Of a stretch of 61,981 nt of DNA, positions 1-8,243 are shown piece after piece. The notes beneath the pieces are model-generated. The model worked only from the letters and a program-made list of their open reading frames with translations. It searched no databases and was not told where the DNA came from. Made by a program: the position numbers and the translations under genes. This DNA comes from Zoogloea sp. (GTDB lineage Bacteria; Pseudomonadota; Gammaproteobacteria; Burkholderiales; Rhodocyclaceae), in contig JAKLLO010000005.1 of NCBI GenBank assembly GCA_023150095.1, forward strand, positions 1 through 61,981, written 5' to 3'. The number at the start of each line of letters is the position of its first letter. The stretch's first letter is position 1.

Positions 1-328
1 TGTCCTGCACCGGCTGCAGGTCGAACCCGGCCTTGCGGATCGCGATGACGGCCTGTTCGACGGAAGCCAGCGGCGCATCGATGGCCACCGTGCGCTGACC
101 GAGTTGAAAGCTCATCGCGCGGATGTCGGCGATGTGTTGGACCGCGCGTCGGATCTCCGACTCCTCGCTGGCGCAGTCCATCGTCGGCACGCGGAACCGG
201 GTCCAACCGGCGGGTGCGGCGGCGCCCGGCGGCGCTGGCACGGCGCAGGAGGGCCCTTGGCAGGCGCCGCAGGCGTCGGCGGGCTCGCCGGTGGCAGCGG
301 ATTTGGCGTGGGTGTGGGTGGTGCTCAC
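1..328 (-). CDS. Heavy-metal P1B-type ATPase, N-terminal part (cut by window edge)
   Basis: First 109 residues of a Zn/Cd/Pb-exporting P1B-type ATPase of the inner membrane, of the CadA/PbrA/ZntA group; the transmembrane and ATPase domains lie outside the window. The N-terminus is Cys- and His-bearing (HTHAK, CGACQGPSC) and is followed by a heavy-metal-associated domain whose binding loop reads TMDCASEE, typical of Zn/Cd/Pb rather than Cu pumps. The GTG start at 328 is chosen because AAGGA lies 8 bases upstream and no in-frame ATG exists further up. It is divergent from the MerR-type gene at 414, and the shared spacer holds a MerR-type promoter, so metal-induced expression is expected. Metal preference (Pb, Cd or Zn) cannot be fixed from this fragment. 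Confidence 0.85.
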   Translation of the reverse strand, partial: MSTTHTHAKSAATGEPADACGACQGPSCAVPAPPGAAAPAGWTRFRVPTMDCASEESEIRRAVQHIADIRAMSFQLGQRTVAIDAPLASVEQAVIAIRKAGFDLQPVQD

Positions 329-355
329 GGGTGCGTTCCTTGACTCATGGCCACC

Positions 356-386
356 ATTGAAAACCCTGAAGTCGGTGTAGAGTCAA
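356..386 (-). promoter_or_regulatory. MerR-type promoter and operator of the metal ATPase gene
   Basis: On the minus strand TTGACT (381-386) and TTCAAT (356-361) are separated by 19 bp, the over-long spacer typical of MerR-family promoters. The spacer holds an imperfect dyad, ACCCTGAAG...TGTAGAGT, resembling PbrR/CadR operators. The regulator gene starts 28 bp away on the other strand. Confidence 0.75.
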
Positions 387-413
387 GGCCCTCGATCCAC
401 CACGGAAAAGACG

Positions 414-857
414 ATGCGCATCGGCGACCTGGCGGAATCGACCGGCACCGCGGTCGAGACCATTCGCTTCTACGAGCGCGAGGGCCTGATCCCCGCGGCG
501 CAGCGCGCCGACAACAACTACCGCGTGTACACGGCTGCCCACGCCGAGCGGCTGGCGTTCATCCGCCATTGCCGCAACCTGGACATGACGCTGGACGAGA
601 TTCGGACGCTGTTGCGGCTGCGTGATGCTCCCTCGCAGGACTGCGGCGAGGTCAACGCACTGCTCGACGAGCACATCGGGCACGTGACCCACCGCATCCA
701 CGAACTGCGGACGCTGCAAAAGGAGCTGAAGGCTCTGCGCGCGAGGTGCGGCACGCCGCATGCGATCGAGCAGTGCGGCATCCTCAACGAGCTCGACACC
801 GCGGCCGCCCAGTCGACCTCCGCGTCACCACATCGCCACATCCGCGGTACGCACTGA
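414..857 (+). CDS. MerR-family Cd/Pb-responsive regulator (CadR/PbrR type)
   Basis: A 147-residue MerR-family activator that senses a divalent soft metal and underwinds the 19-bp-spacer promoter next to it. The N-terminal winged helix reads MRIGDLAESTGTAVETIRFY, followed by the usual YEREGL and NYRVY blocks. The three cysteines that bind Cd or Pb in CadR/PbrR are present, in DCGEVN (about residue 79), ARCG (about 113) and EQCGIL (about 120). The tail is His-bearing (PHRHIRGTH), as in some CadR proteins. GGAAAAG precedes the ATG. It is divergent from the ATPase gene at 1-328, the standard layout of pbrR/pbrA and cadR/cadA. The exact metal is inference. Confidence 0.88.
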   Translation: MRIGDLAESTGTAVETIRFYEREGLIPAAQRADNNYRVYTAAHAERLAFIRHCRNLDMTLDEIRTLLRLRDAPSQDCGEVNALLDEHIGHVTHRIHELRTLQKELKALRARCGTPHAIEQCGILNELDTAAAQSTSASPHRHIRGTH

Positions 858-872
858 GCCCCCGCCGCGGCG

Positions 873-894
873 AACATGACGAAGCTGTCATGTT
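873..894. promoter_or_regulatory. Candidate response-regulator operator upstream of the CzcE-like gene
   Basis: Perfect inverted repeat with 8-base arms, AACATGAC and GTCATGTT, around a 6-base centre, about 105 bp before the start at 1000. The size and layout resemble binding boxes of CopR/CusR/CzcR-type metal response regulators. No such regulator gene is in the window, so it would act in trans. Inference from symmetry and context only. Confidence 0.5.
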
Positions 895-999
895 CCCGTT
901 CAGCGGCTGTTGGAATGCGGTTTCTACAGTCCCTTTCGATGCCAGCCCAGCGCGTGATCGCGCGCCGCCGGCACCCCTCCCACATCGAAAGGACTGAAC

Positions 1000-1344
1000 A
1001 TGCAATCGACCCATCGACTCCGCACCGCTGCTCTCGTTGCCTTGAGCGTGATTCCCCTCGCGGGCTTCGCCGCCAGCGGCAACACGTTCATGAACGGCCA
1101 GTCGATCTATGGGCAGCCGGCGGCTCAGGGTGCGCCGGTCCGCGTCGTCGACCTGGCGTCCACCGACCGGCTCAACGTCGCCTATGGCGAGAGCGTGACC
1201 TTCCGCAGCGGCGCCAAGCAGTTCTCGTGGACCTTCGACGGGCTCGACCGCAGGTCCGTCGATGTGAACCAGATCGCACCGGCAGGCTTCGCTGGCACGC
1301 CCTTCGTCGTGTACGTCGGACGCAACCCGTCGAATCGCCGATAA
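1000..1344 (+). CDS. CzcE-like periplasmic metal-binding protein
   Basis: A 114-residue exported protein. Residues 1-24 form a signal peptide (basic start, hydrophobic LVALSVIPLAGFA, cleavage after AGFA). The mature part carries the CzcE-family pattern: LNVAYGESVTFRSGAKQFSW, then FDG, DVNQIAP and a closing VVYVGRNP. CzcE of Cupriavidus metallidurans is a periplasmic copper-binding accessory of the Czc system; here no czcCBA genes are nearby, so it is an orphan copy. AAAGGACTGAAC directly precedes the ATG. Placement next to the Pb/Cd module suggests shared metal stress but separate control, with a different operator type at 873-894. Family call by motif memory. Confidence 0.72.
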   Translation: MQSTHRLRTAALVALSVIPLAGFAASGNTFMNGQSIYGQPAAQGAPVRVVDLASTDRLNVAYGESVTFRSGAKQFSWTFDGLDRRSVDVNQIAPAGFAGTPFVVYVGRNPSNRR

Positions 1345-1361
1345 GCAGCGGCGCCCGCCGC

Positions 1362-1775
1362 TCAGACCAGTTCCTGCACCAGGCTCGCCATGGTGGGCCT
1401 GGCACGCGGAAACTGCTCGCGCACCGCGCTGCGTTCGCTGATGCCCAGCACCAGGCCGACCTGCTCCTCGTCGGCGCCGCGGTCATACAGGCCCGCCACC
1501 ACCGTGCGGCGGATCGACAGCGGCGTCGCCCACTCCAGTTCGGCGTAGCGGAACAGCTTGCGGTAGGTCTCGAGGATCGGGCGGCAGAGGCAGCGCCGCC
1601 GCCCCCCGGCACCGTACTGCGTGATGCGGAAGCCCTCGCCCGTCGCGCTCAGGAACAAGGGGCTGTCCGGATCGAGGCCGCGGTAGGCGATGCCATGACC
1701 CCGAGCCACTCGCTCCGCGAGGTCTGCTGCGGGCTCTTCGCCCACTGCTCGAACGGCTTCCACTTCCTGAACGCT
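1362..1775 (-). pseudogene. Tyrosine recombinase C-terminal remnant, truncated by transposon Tn1
   Basis: About 135 codons of the C-terminal half of a phage-integrase-like protein. The stretch ATPLSIRRTVVAGLYDRGAD followed by QVGLVLGI matches the region around the second catalytic Arg of this recombinase group, and DPDSPLFLS is the usual turn before it. Upstream the frame runs into the left end of the transposon at about 1775, so the N-terminal domain and start are lost. The rest was not found on the far side of Tn1 near 7.2 kb, so insertion was accompanied or followed by loss. Probably inactive. Confidence 0.6.
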
Positions 1776-1779
1776 CACA

Positions 1780-1908
1780 CAACTAAAACTGATGCTACGC
1801 ACGGCTCCGGCTTTCCTGGGAAGGTGCCTCTGGCGCTGAGGCCGAAGTTGATGCTACCGGTGCAACTAAAACTGGTACTGAGCGCGCGATTCAAGTAAGT
1901 TTGATGCT
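1780..1908 (+). repeat. Left-end transposase-binding repeats of Tn1
   Basis: Four related sites: CAACTAAAACTGATGCT (1780-1796), GAAGTTGATGCT (1844-1855), GCAACTAAAACTGGTACT (1862-1879) and CAAGTAAGTTTGATGCT (1892-1908). The same motif recurs inverted at the right end. This is the expected layout of TnsB/TniA binding sites. Confidence 0.7.
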
Positions 1909-1934
1909 CCGCTGCCGGAACAGGAGCGTCGGGC

Positions 1935-3935
1935 ATGTCTGACCATCCGAGGATTGGAGCGCGTCGAGGGCGCACCGTCGAGGTTGACCTCGCCCATTGG
2001 CCAGGCGTTGACCACGACGCGCTGCCTGAGGACCGCCGCGCCCAGTACCTGAGGCGCCGCAAGGCGGTCGAGATGTACCTGTCCGGCGCCTCGGAGGCTG
2101 AACTCAAAGAGGCTACAGGCATTCCGCGGTCCAACGTCTATCGCATCATCGTGGACCGCTGCCTGTCCCAGCATCCGGACGGAACGCTCATCGGTTGGCG
2201 CGGTGCGTTGCCGTTCTTTCGGGTGGCCAGCTACCGCCGCAAGGCCGCCCCGAAGGTGCGAGCCCACGCCAGAGGAGGAGCCGTCGGGGCTCTGCGGTGG
2301 CTCTTCGAGTCCGCGGGCGGCGCCGACATCGAGTCCAGGTTCCGCAAGCAAATCGTCGGCAAGGTGCCGAAGCTCGCCGCGGCGAAGCGCCCCAAACGAG
2401 ATCTGTTCGCCTGGTTCATCAAGGAGCTGCGTGCGGCCGGCCTCGAGGCGCGAGGCGAGTGGCCCTTCAATGTCGAGAAGCTCGGCTACGTCAGCATCTG
2501 CAAGTTCATCGACAAGGTCATGGACGAGAACCCGCGACGCCAGCGGCAGCTGCTCGGTGGCCATGAGGCTGAGCGCAAGGCGCGCGCCGGCGATGGCGCC
2601 GACAGGCCGCTGCTGCGCGTGTTCCAACGGGTGGAGTGCGATGCCCACAAGCTCGATTCGCGCATGGTCGTGGCCATTCCATCGCCGCACGGCGGCTACG
2701 AGACCCGCGCGATTCGTCGCCTGTGGGTCATCGTCATCATCGAAGTCGAGTCCCGCGCCGTGCTCGGCTACCACCTCAGCCTGCACCCGGAGTGCAACGC
2801 CGAGGACGTGCTTCGCACCGTGAAGTGCGCGTTGACGCGCTGGGCGCCACGCGAGCTACTGTGGAGCGGCAACGCCTACGTCGACGGCGCAGGCCTGCCG
2901 TCGGCTCACCACGAGCGCTACCTGGGCGCCTGCTGGGACGAGTTCAGCGTCGACGGCGCGATGGCCAACATCTGCGACCGGGTCGAACGCCAGCTGCGCG
3001 AGGTTGTCGGTTCGGCCATCCTGAAGCCGCAGGACTCCACCAGCTACACCTGCCGGCGCAGCAAGGACGACCGCCCGTTCATCGAGTCCTTCTTCGGCCA
3101 GCTCGCCAAGGGAGGCTTCCATCGGCTGTCGACCACGACCGGCAGCAAGCCGGCCGACAAGTGCGGCGCAGACCCTGACCATGCGGCCAGCGATACGCAG
3201 TTCCAGCTCGAGTACGCGGAGGAACTGCTGGACACCCTCATCGCCAACTACAACGCGCGGCCACATTCCGGTCTGGGATGGCGCAGTCCTCTGGCCCAGT
3301 TGGACTTCCTGACGGGTCGCGACCCGGAGCGCATTCGCCAGGCCGACGCCGGCGACGTTCAACGCATGGTCGGCATCCGCAAGCTGTGCACACTGAAGGG
3401 AGGCATCAGCACGGGGCGGCGCCCGTACTTCCAGTTCGCGAACGCACGCTACTCGGCCGAATGGCTCGCCCTGCGCACCGACCTGCTCGGCAAGTTGCTG
3501 TGGCTGCAGCTGGAGGACGAGGACGACGCGCGCTTGGCCAGCGTGTCGAACGAGCGGGGCGAGCTCCTCGGCGTCGTGCGAGCGGCGCCGCCCTGGAACC
3601 GATCTCCGCACACCCTCTACATGCGCCAGGCCATCCGTGCGCTCGACAAGCGCCGCGCGCTTCACCTCACCAGTCAGTGCGACGCCGTCGACGAACTGAT
3701 CCGCTATGCCGAAGGTTCCAGGGGCAAGAAGCTGCCACCGCACCCGGCCTATCTCGAGGCCCGGCGCGTGCTGCAGAAGCACGCGCAGGAACTCGCAGGG
3801 CAGCCCATGTTGGCCCGGGCAGACACGCCCCCGACAACATCAGCCGCTGCTGTGAGCGAATCCCCGGAGCAGTCCGTCGAGACCGACAAGCCGCGCCGCC
3901 CCCTGCCGCCCATGGAAATGGCGAAGACCTGGTGA
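1935..3935 (+). CDS. tniA: TniA/TnsB-type DDE transposase (Tn1)
   Basis: A 666-residue Mu/TnsB/TniA-type transposase that cuts and joins transposon ends. An N-terminal HTH region (AEL...TGIPRSNVYRIIVDR, about 50-75) is followed by a retroviral-integrase-like core; candidate catalytic acids lie in VECDAHKLD (about 235) and RPFIESFFG (about 381), with the middle Asp probably in FSVDGAMAN. The C-terminal region contains the mu-C-like segment (ISTGRRPYFQFANARYS) and ends in a polar tail, as in TniA proteins that contact TniB. AGGAG lies 8 bases before the ATG. Its stop overlaps the tniB start (TGATG). Size matches the family. Catalytic assignment is by pattern, not alignment. Confidence 0.85.
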   Translation: MSDHPRIGARRGRTVEVDLAHWPGVDHDALPEDRRAQYLRRRKAVEMYLSGASEAELKEATGIPRSNVYRIIVDRCLSQHPDGTLIGWRGALPFFRVASYRRKAAPKVRAHARGGAVGALRWLFESAGGADIESRFRKQIVGKVPKLAAAKRPKRDLFAWFIKELRAAGLEARGEWPFNVEKLGYVSICKFIDKVMDENPRRQRQLLGGHEAERKARAGDGADRPLLRVFQRVECDAHKLDSRMVVAIPSPHGGYETRAIRRLWVIVIIEVESRAVLGYHLSLHPECNAEDVLRTVKCALTRWAPRELLWSGNAYVDGAGLPSAHHERYLGACWDEFSVDGAMANICDRVERQLREVVGSAILKPQDSTSYTCRRSKDDRPFIESFFGQLAKGGFHRLSTTTGSKPADKCGADPDHAASDTQFQLEYAEELLDTLIANYNARPHSGLGWRSPLAQLDFLTGRDPERIRQADAGDVQRMVGIRKLCTLKGGISTGRRPYFQFANARYSAEWLALRTDLLGKLLWLQLEDEDDARLASVSNERGELLGVVRAAPPWNRSPHTLYMRQAIRALDKRRALHLTSQCDAVDELIRYAEGSRGKKLPPHPAYLEARRVLQKHAQELAGQPMLARADTPPTTSAAAVSESPEQSVETDKPRRPLPPMEMAKTW

Positions 3936-4957
3936 TGGAAGCCTACGCGTCGAGTCCGCTGGTCGCGGAACACCTGCCCAGAGACCACCCGGTGGTCACA
4001 CGCGACTACTCGCTCTTCACTCCTGCCATCTCCGAGATGGTGGACACGGTGGGGCGCTGGATCGACGACCAAGTCGATGGCGCAACCATCTTCGGCCCTT
4101 CGCGATTCGGCAAGTCCAGCGCCGTGGACCACTGGCTGCAGTCGCTGCTGTCGCGGCGCTGCGGCGGCCACGTCCCTATGGTCGTCTGGAGCCACACCGA
4201 CTCTGGCGGTGCCGCCTCGGTCGGGCGCTTCCATTCGCACCTCCTGCACGCCAGCCGACACCCGCTGGCCAAGGCGGCACGCAGTCCCCTCGACCGTCAG
4301 CACATGCTCATCGAACGCTGGGCAGAGCTGGCGTCCCAAGGCGGCGGTCGATTCCTTGTGCTCGTCATCGACGAGGCGCAGGGCATGACGCAGCGGGAGT
4401 GGCTGTGGCTGGTCGAGCTGCATAGCCTGCTCGAGAAGGAACGCATCCGGTTGTGCGTCTTCTCCGTCGCGTCGCTGCAGGTCTTCGACGAACCGGTGGG
4501 CATGGCCATGTCCGGCGGTGCGCACGTTGCCGCCCGCTTCATGTTGGCCTCCGCCCCGTTCCACGGCATCCGGGATGTCGACGAACTTCGCTTTGTCCTG
4601 TCCGGCTACGACGAAGGCACCGAGTGGCCGCCCCACTCCGGCATCTCGTTCACGGCGGGGCTTGCGCCCGAGGCATGGGCGGGCGGGTTCAGGATGACCC
4701 ATCATGCCGAGGGTCTGATGCAGGCGATGGTCCTCGAACTGCCTGCAAAGTACGAGGGCCCCGTCGAGTTCCCGATGAAGACGGTGGCGCAGGCCGCCCG
4801 GCATGTCCTGCTGCGCGTGGCCGGCGGTGCCGATCCTCGGGACGTGATGTCCATCGATTCGTGGCGACGCATCGTCGCCGGCTGCGGCCACCAGGCCCTG
4901 ATGGCCATCGTGACGGCCCTGTCGCCGCGTTTGAAGCGCAGCGGATCGCGTGCATGA
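3935..4957 (+). CDS. tniB: TniB/TnsC-type AAA+ ATPase (Tn1)
   Basis: A 340-residue AAA+ ATPase that links target choice to the transposase. Walker A reads IFGPSRFGKSS (about residues 50-60) and Walker B reads VLVIDEAQGM. The start overlaps the tniA stop by one base, and the end overlaps tniQ by ATGA, so all three are translated as a coupled set. Length is typical for TniB. In this family ATP-bound filaments mark the target DNA and recruit the transposase. No oddities seen. Confidence 0.85.
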   Translation: MEAYASSPLVAEHLPRDHPVVTRDYSLFTPAISEMVDTVGRWIDDQVDGATIFGPSRFGKSSAVDHWLQSLLSRRCGGHVPMVVWSHTDSGGAASVGRFHSHLLHASRHPLAKAARSPLDRQHMLIERWAELASQGGGRFLVLVIDEAQGMTQREWLWLVELHSLLEKERIRLCVFSVASLQVFDEPVGMAMSGGAHVAARFMLASAPFHGIRDVDELRFVLSGYDEGTEWPPHSGISFTAGLAPEAWAGGFRMTHHAEGLMQAMVLELPAKYEGPVEFPMKTVAQAARHVLLRVAGGADPRDVMSIDSWRRIVAGCGHQALMAIVTALSPRLKRSGSRA

Positions 4958-6972
4958 CCACCGGCCCATCCGCGCGGCTGACCTGGCACCAGGGCAGTGT
5001 CCTGCCCTACTCCTCGCTCTGGCACACGGTTCAACGAGCGATGTCACTGAACGCGCTGCGGCCCAAGGAGTTGGCGTTCTACGGCCGCGCGTCCGACCAA
5101 GTCGGCGTCCCACGTCACGTCAACCTGCTCTACAACGAAGCGGTTGACGGCCCGTGCGGCGCTCTCGTCGAAGCGCTGTCAATGCGAACCCTGGCGCTGG
5201 CGCTGGGCGAGCCGGAGGCGGTGTTCTCCTGGACTCACCTGGGCCGCCTGCCGAGGTCGGTTCGCTCCCTAATCTCCCCAAGTATTCGTGTTTGCAGGAC
5301 GTGCCTGGCTGACGGGTACCACAGCGCGCTGCACTCGTTGAGGCTGCTGCAAACCTGCCCGATTCATGGCTGCGAACTCGCCGACCGCTGCAACTGCGGT
5401 GAGCTATTCGCCGGCGACCAGGTGGTCCTGCACCACATGAACGCTGGCTACTGCCGGTGTGGCCGCATGGCGTTCTTCACCAGCCAGACGTGCCGTCGTC
5501 CGACCATGCGGCACGAAGAGACGGCGCCGATGTCGATGGTCGCGACATGGCTGGAACGGCTGGCGGGTGTCATTCGGCCATCGCCAGGCGATCACCAGGC
5601 CCAGCAGGCACACGACCGGATCCTTCTGGACTCCATCGGCGCCTGGTGCGCTGAGTTGAACCTCGGCAATCCTGGCTCGGCGATCACCCCCGACCTTCAG
5701 CCTCTGCGTGCGAGCATCAGCGTGGCGCGGCTGTCCACCGTCGAGCGCACAAATGCCGTCCGTCCAGCAACGCCCAGTCGCGATAGGGCGGCGTCGACTC
5801 GCGGCAAGCACAGCCTCTACTGGTCCACTGACGACGCGACGACGATCTACCGATCATTGGCGCGTCACATCAGGCGACACGTGGCCAGGGGAGCCGAGTC
5901 GCACGCGATCGACTTCATGCTGAACCCGGATCCTCTGCAGATGGGTGCCAAGATGCGCGCGCAGCGGCAGGCGATGGTGGCGTTCGCCGAGCTGTTGTTC
6001 ACGGAGTGCATGGAGACCTATGCAGGCCTGCGACGGTGGCCCTATCGCGACCCGCAGGCAGGTGCGACCAGCAGGGTTCGGGACGGGCTTGCCCATCTGA
6101 GCGTCGACGGCGGACACGACTGGCCGCCGACACTGCGCGAAGCGCGATTGGCCTGGGTGCGCAGGCTGGCGGCCGCAGCTGCGATCACGCACGCCTGGCG
6201 CCGGGCGCAGATGCTCGCCGTTCAAGCGGCCGCCACTGGATTCGCTGACTGGACTGCAGCCACCGAGAGGTACCTGCCGGCTGGGGCCATGTCGTCAAAG
6301 CACATCGATCGGCCCAAGCCGAGCGGGACGGCCTTCTGGTTCGATGCCCCACCGCCGTACCAGGCGACATGGGCGGCGGTGGTCAGCGGCGAGCACCTGC
6401 GCTTCATCAGCGCACCGGCGATGTCCAGGATCGACTGGACGCTGCCGCGTTCGAGCAAGGCCCAGCGGCAGGCAACCTGGTCCGAGGCCGAACGGCGGAG
6501 GGTCTCGGAGCTGCACGGGGCCTGCGACGGTCCATGCCTCACCTGGTCGGCGCGCGCCGGCTGGGAAGTGCTCCCGTCAGCCAGCCCCGCGACTGCGCCG
6601 GCCAAGTGTCACCGGCTGCTCGGCGTCGCCGGCGCGCCGCTGTTCTGGGTGTTCGCATGGGGCGGCGGCTTTGCGGCGAGGGTGTGCGAGATCAGGGTCC
6701 AAGCCTTCGGCGCCACGGCCCGCGAGGCCATCGACGCATTGAGGTCGGCCGTGCGTCAGCACAGCAGGCAATGTCCGCCGGTCGACGCGGCGCCGCCCCT
6801 GCCGGCGTCCGAACCTGAGGCCCTGCCGCCGGAGGTCCACGCTGAGTACGAGCTGCGGGTGAGTCGTGAACTGCACGCTCACGGCTTCTGGCGAAGGCCT
6901 TGGATGTTCAGCAACATCGCCAGGGAACATCTGGTTTCGGTCCAAGGCCGATCTGGCGGCCAATCCAGATGA
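4954..6972 (+). CDS. tniQ: TniQ/TnsD-family target-selection protein (Tn1)
   Basis: A 672-residue protein with an N-terminal TniQ domain: the opening region HQGSVLPYSSLWH is followed by zinc-ligand pairs in ICRTCLADGYHS and QTCPIHGCELADRCNC, typical of TniQ/TnsD zinc fingers. It is much longer than minimal TniQ (about 400 residues) and closer to TnsD, which reads a fixed attachment site. The C-terminal 300 residues are unfamiliar, and could bind a sequence-specific target. ATG overlaps the tniB stop. The insertion sits in a tyrosine recombinase gene, so a preference for recombinase genes or their sites is possible but untested. Confidence 0.8.
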   Translation: MTTGPSARLTWHQGSVLPYSSLWHTVQRAMSLNALRPKELAFYGRASDQVGVPRHVNLLYNEAVDGPCGALVEALSMRTLALALGEPEAVFSWTHLGRLPRSVRSLISPSIRVCRTCLADGYHSALHSLRLLQTCPIHGCELADRCNCGELFAGDQVVLHHMNAGYCRCGRMAFFTSQTCRRPTMRHEETAPMSMVATWLERLAGVIRPSPGDHQAQQAHDRILLDSIGAWCAELNLGNPGSAITPDLQPLRASISVARLSTVERTNAVRPATPSRDRAASTRGKHSLYWSTDDATTIYRSLARHIRRHVARGAESHAIDFMLNPDPLQMGAKMRAQRQAMVAFAELLFTECMETYAGLRRWPYRDPQAGATSRVRDGLAHLSVDGGHDWPPTLREARLAWVRRLAAAAAITHAWRRAQMLAVQAAATGFADWTAATERYLPAGAMSSKHIDRPKPSGTAFWFDAPPPYQATWAAVVSGEHLRFISAPAMSRIDWTLPRSSKAQRQATWSEAERRRVSELHGACDGPCLTWSARAGWEVLPSASPATAPAKCHRLLGVAGAPLFWVFAWGGGFAARVCEIRVQAFGATAREAIDALRSAVRQHSRQCPPVDAAPPLPASEPEALPPEVHAEYELRVSRELHAHGFWRRPWMFSNIAREHLVSVQGRSGGQSR

Positions 6973-7086
6973 TCGGCCGCGCTGAGGTCTACAGACCCGA
7001 GAGCACCGACTGTTCGCCGGCCGGCGACATTGCTGTGGCGAGCCAATCGGCGTAGCGTGACGAGTTGTCCGCCGCAGCCCGGGGCA

Positions 7087-7174
7087 AGCATCAAATTTAG
7101 TTGCCGGACAGCATCACTTTTAGTTGCGCGAGCGCTGAACTCCAAGCGATGGATTTATGAGCATCAAATGACGT
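7087..7174 (-). repeat. Right-end transposase-binding repeats of Tn1
   Basis: Read on the minus strand: GGCAACTAAATTTGATGCT (7087-7105), CGCAACTAAAAGTGATGCT (7110-7128) and a partial site CATTTGATGCT (around 7160-7170). They match the left-end motif in inverted orientation. Confidence 0.68.
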
Positions 7175-7293
7175 CCTGATAAGAACACTTCTCAGGACAC
7201 ACCACCTCGGGGCGGCTCACCGACTCGGTCTTCTCGCTACCTTGCCGCGGACATTGTTGTCGGCTGCAGGACATCACTCAGCGGCAAGGTAGA
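7173..7293. repeat. Two inverted repeats in the 400-bp gap behind tniQ
   Basis: The gap 6973-7373 has no gene. Besides the Tn1 end it holds GTCCTGA/TCAGGAC (7173-7198, 7-base arms, 12-base loop) and a perfect 12-base pair CTACCTTGCCGC/GCGGCAAGGTAG (7238-7249 and 7282-7293, 32-base loop). No T-run follows either, so they are poor intrinsic terminators. They may be recombination sites or operators. Confidence 0.45.
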
Positions 7294-7373
7294 GCAACGA
7301 CATCGTGTCGTGCAAGCCTTGAAGCGCATTCTGGCCGGCGGCCGGATAGCGCGTTGCAACCTGAGGAAGAACG

Positions 7374-7676
7374 ATGACCCCTGAATCTCCGGTCGACGTC
7401 GACAAGATCGGCGACGAACCAACCCATCAAACCGTCTATGTGCTGATGTCCGAGAACTCCGGTGGTGTCGCCGGCATGGTCTGCGCAACGCGACAGCGCG
7501 CCGAGGATGAACTACGGTCAGTCCTCGGCGAGTACATCGCCCACGACGCGACCGGCCCCCGCGCATCTCTTTCGCCTGAAGCCATCGAGGGCATGATCGA
7601 AGAGTCGAGAGGATCGAGCATCAATCCATACCCTGACGACTGGTACTGGATCGACGTTTGTCCGGTGCATACCTGA
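7374..7676 (+). CDS. Hypothetical protein, 100 residues
   Basis: I do not recognise this protein. It is soluble and acidic, beginning MTPESPVDVDKIGDEPTHQT and followed by a region that reads like a small alpha/beta fold (VYVLMSENSGGVAGMVCATRQRAEDELRSVL in pieces). The C-terminus has DDWYWIDVCPVHT. GAGGAAGAACG directly precedes the ATG, which supports translation. It stands alone, between the inverted repeats behind Tn1 and a convergent regulator gene, and could be a single-gene cassette. No function is assigned. Confidence 0.6.
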   Translation: MTPESPVDVDKIGDEPTHQTVYVLMSENSGGVAGMVCATRQRAEDELRSVLGEYIAHDATGPRASLSPEAIEGMIEESRGSSINPYPDDWYWIDVCPVHT

Positions 7677-7829
7677 GCAGACATGGGACGAGTTGAACTC
7701 GCTCCCTGCCCTACCCAGCCTCGTTGACGGTCACCGACCGCATCGAGGCTTCTTTTCGCCAACAGCTCGTCGTCACTGCTGGACTTGACTTGATCGTTCG
7801 CTACGAGCGACGGTAAGCCAAAGTGCACG

Positions 7830-8132
7830 CTAGACATCGGCCGCCAGGTACTCTGGCGGTAGAAGCTCTTCGGTCTCGCGCAACAGATCAGCCGAGCTCA
7901 CGCCGAGGGCGCGCGCAATCTTCAGCACCAGCACAAGCGTAGGCATGTGCTCACCGCGCTCGATTTTGCCCAAGTGCGACCGCTCGACCTTCGCCTGAAG
8001 AGCCAGCGCTTCCTGTGCAACACCAAGGTTCGTTCTGACGGAACGAACCGCCGCGCCAAATGCGCGAGCAACCACTGGATCTGAGGTCGTCGACCCTGTG
8101 GGCCGACCTGCGCGAATAGTCCCTTGTGCCAT
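7830..8132 (-). CDS. XRE-family helix-turn-helix regulator
   Basis: A 100-residue DNA-binding protein. The central HTH_3 domain runs from about 27 to 85: FGAAVRSVRTNLGVAQEALA, then the recognition-helix region VERSHLGKIERGEHMPTLVL and ALGVSSADLL. The start at 8132 (MAQGTIRAG) is preferred because it gives the usual size; an upstream start would add an unlikely Cys-rich segment. It is divergent from the lipoprotein gene at 8244, with an AT-rich spacer (AATTTAAACC, TTATCTTTAA) where both promoters probably lie. Targets are unknown; it may repress itself and the neighbour. Confidence 0.75.
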   Translation of the reverse strand: MAQGTIRAGRPTGSTTSDPVVARAFGAAVRSVRTNLGVAQEALALQAKVERSHLGKIERGEHMPTLVLVLKIARALGVSSADLLRETEELLPPEYLAADV

Positions 8133-8243
8133 CGACAAAAGCGTCGTGGCAGTGGAGAATTTAAACCACGTTATCTTTAACTCACAACAGCACGACGGCC
8201 CGCGTCCGAGCGACACCTGTTGAACATGAGCCAAGCGCTACAC

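Larger units (their letters stand above)
1768..7200 (+). mobile_element. Tn1: Tn7/Tn5053-like transposon carrying only tniA-tniB-tniQ
   Basis: A three-gene transposition unit bounded by repeated short sites (1780-1908 and 7087-7174) in opposite orientation. There is no TnsA, resolvase or passenger gene, so it is close to a minimal element. The outer boundaries are estimated from the outermost repeats and could be off by tens of bases; no target duplication was found. Other TniABQ elements transpose by replicative cointegrates when TnsA is missing and need a resolvase, which is not visible here. Confidence 0.7.

Noticed and set aside
324-347. Seven-codon leader peptide (MSQGTHP) overlapping the metal ATPase start
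   Set aside because: It has no own ribosome-binding site and the overlap is explained by chance; AAGGA serves the GTG at 328.
7173-7198. Intrinsic terminator behind tniQ
   Set aside because: The stem is short with a 12-base loop and no following T-run.
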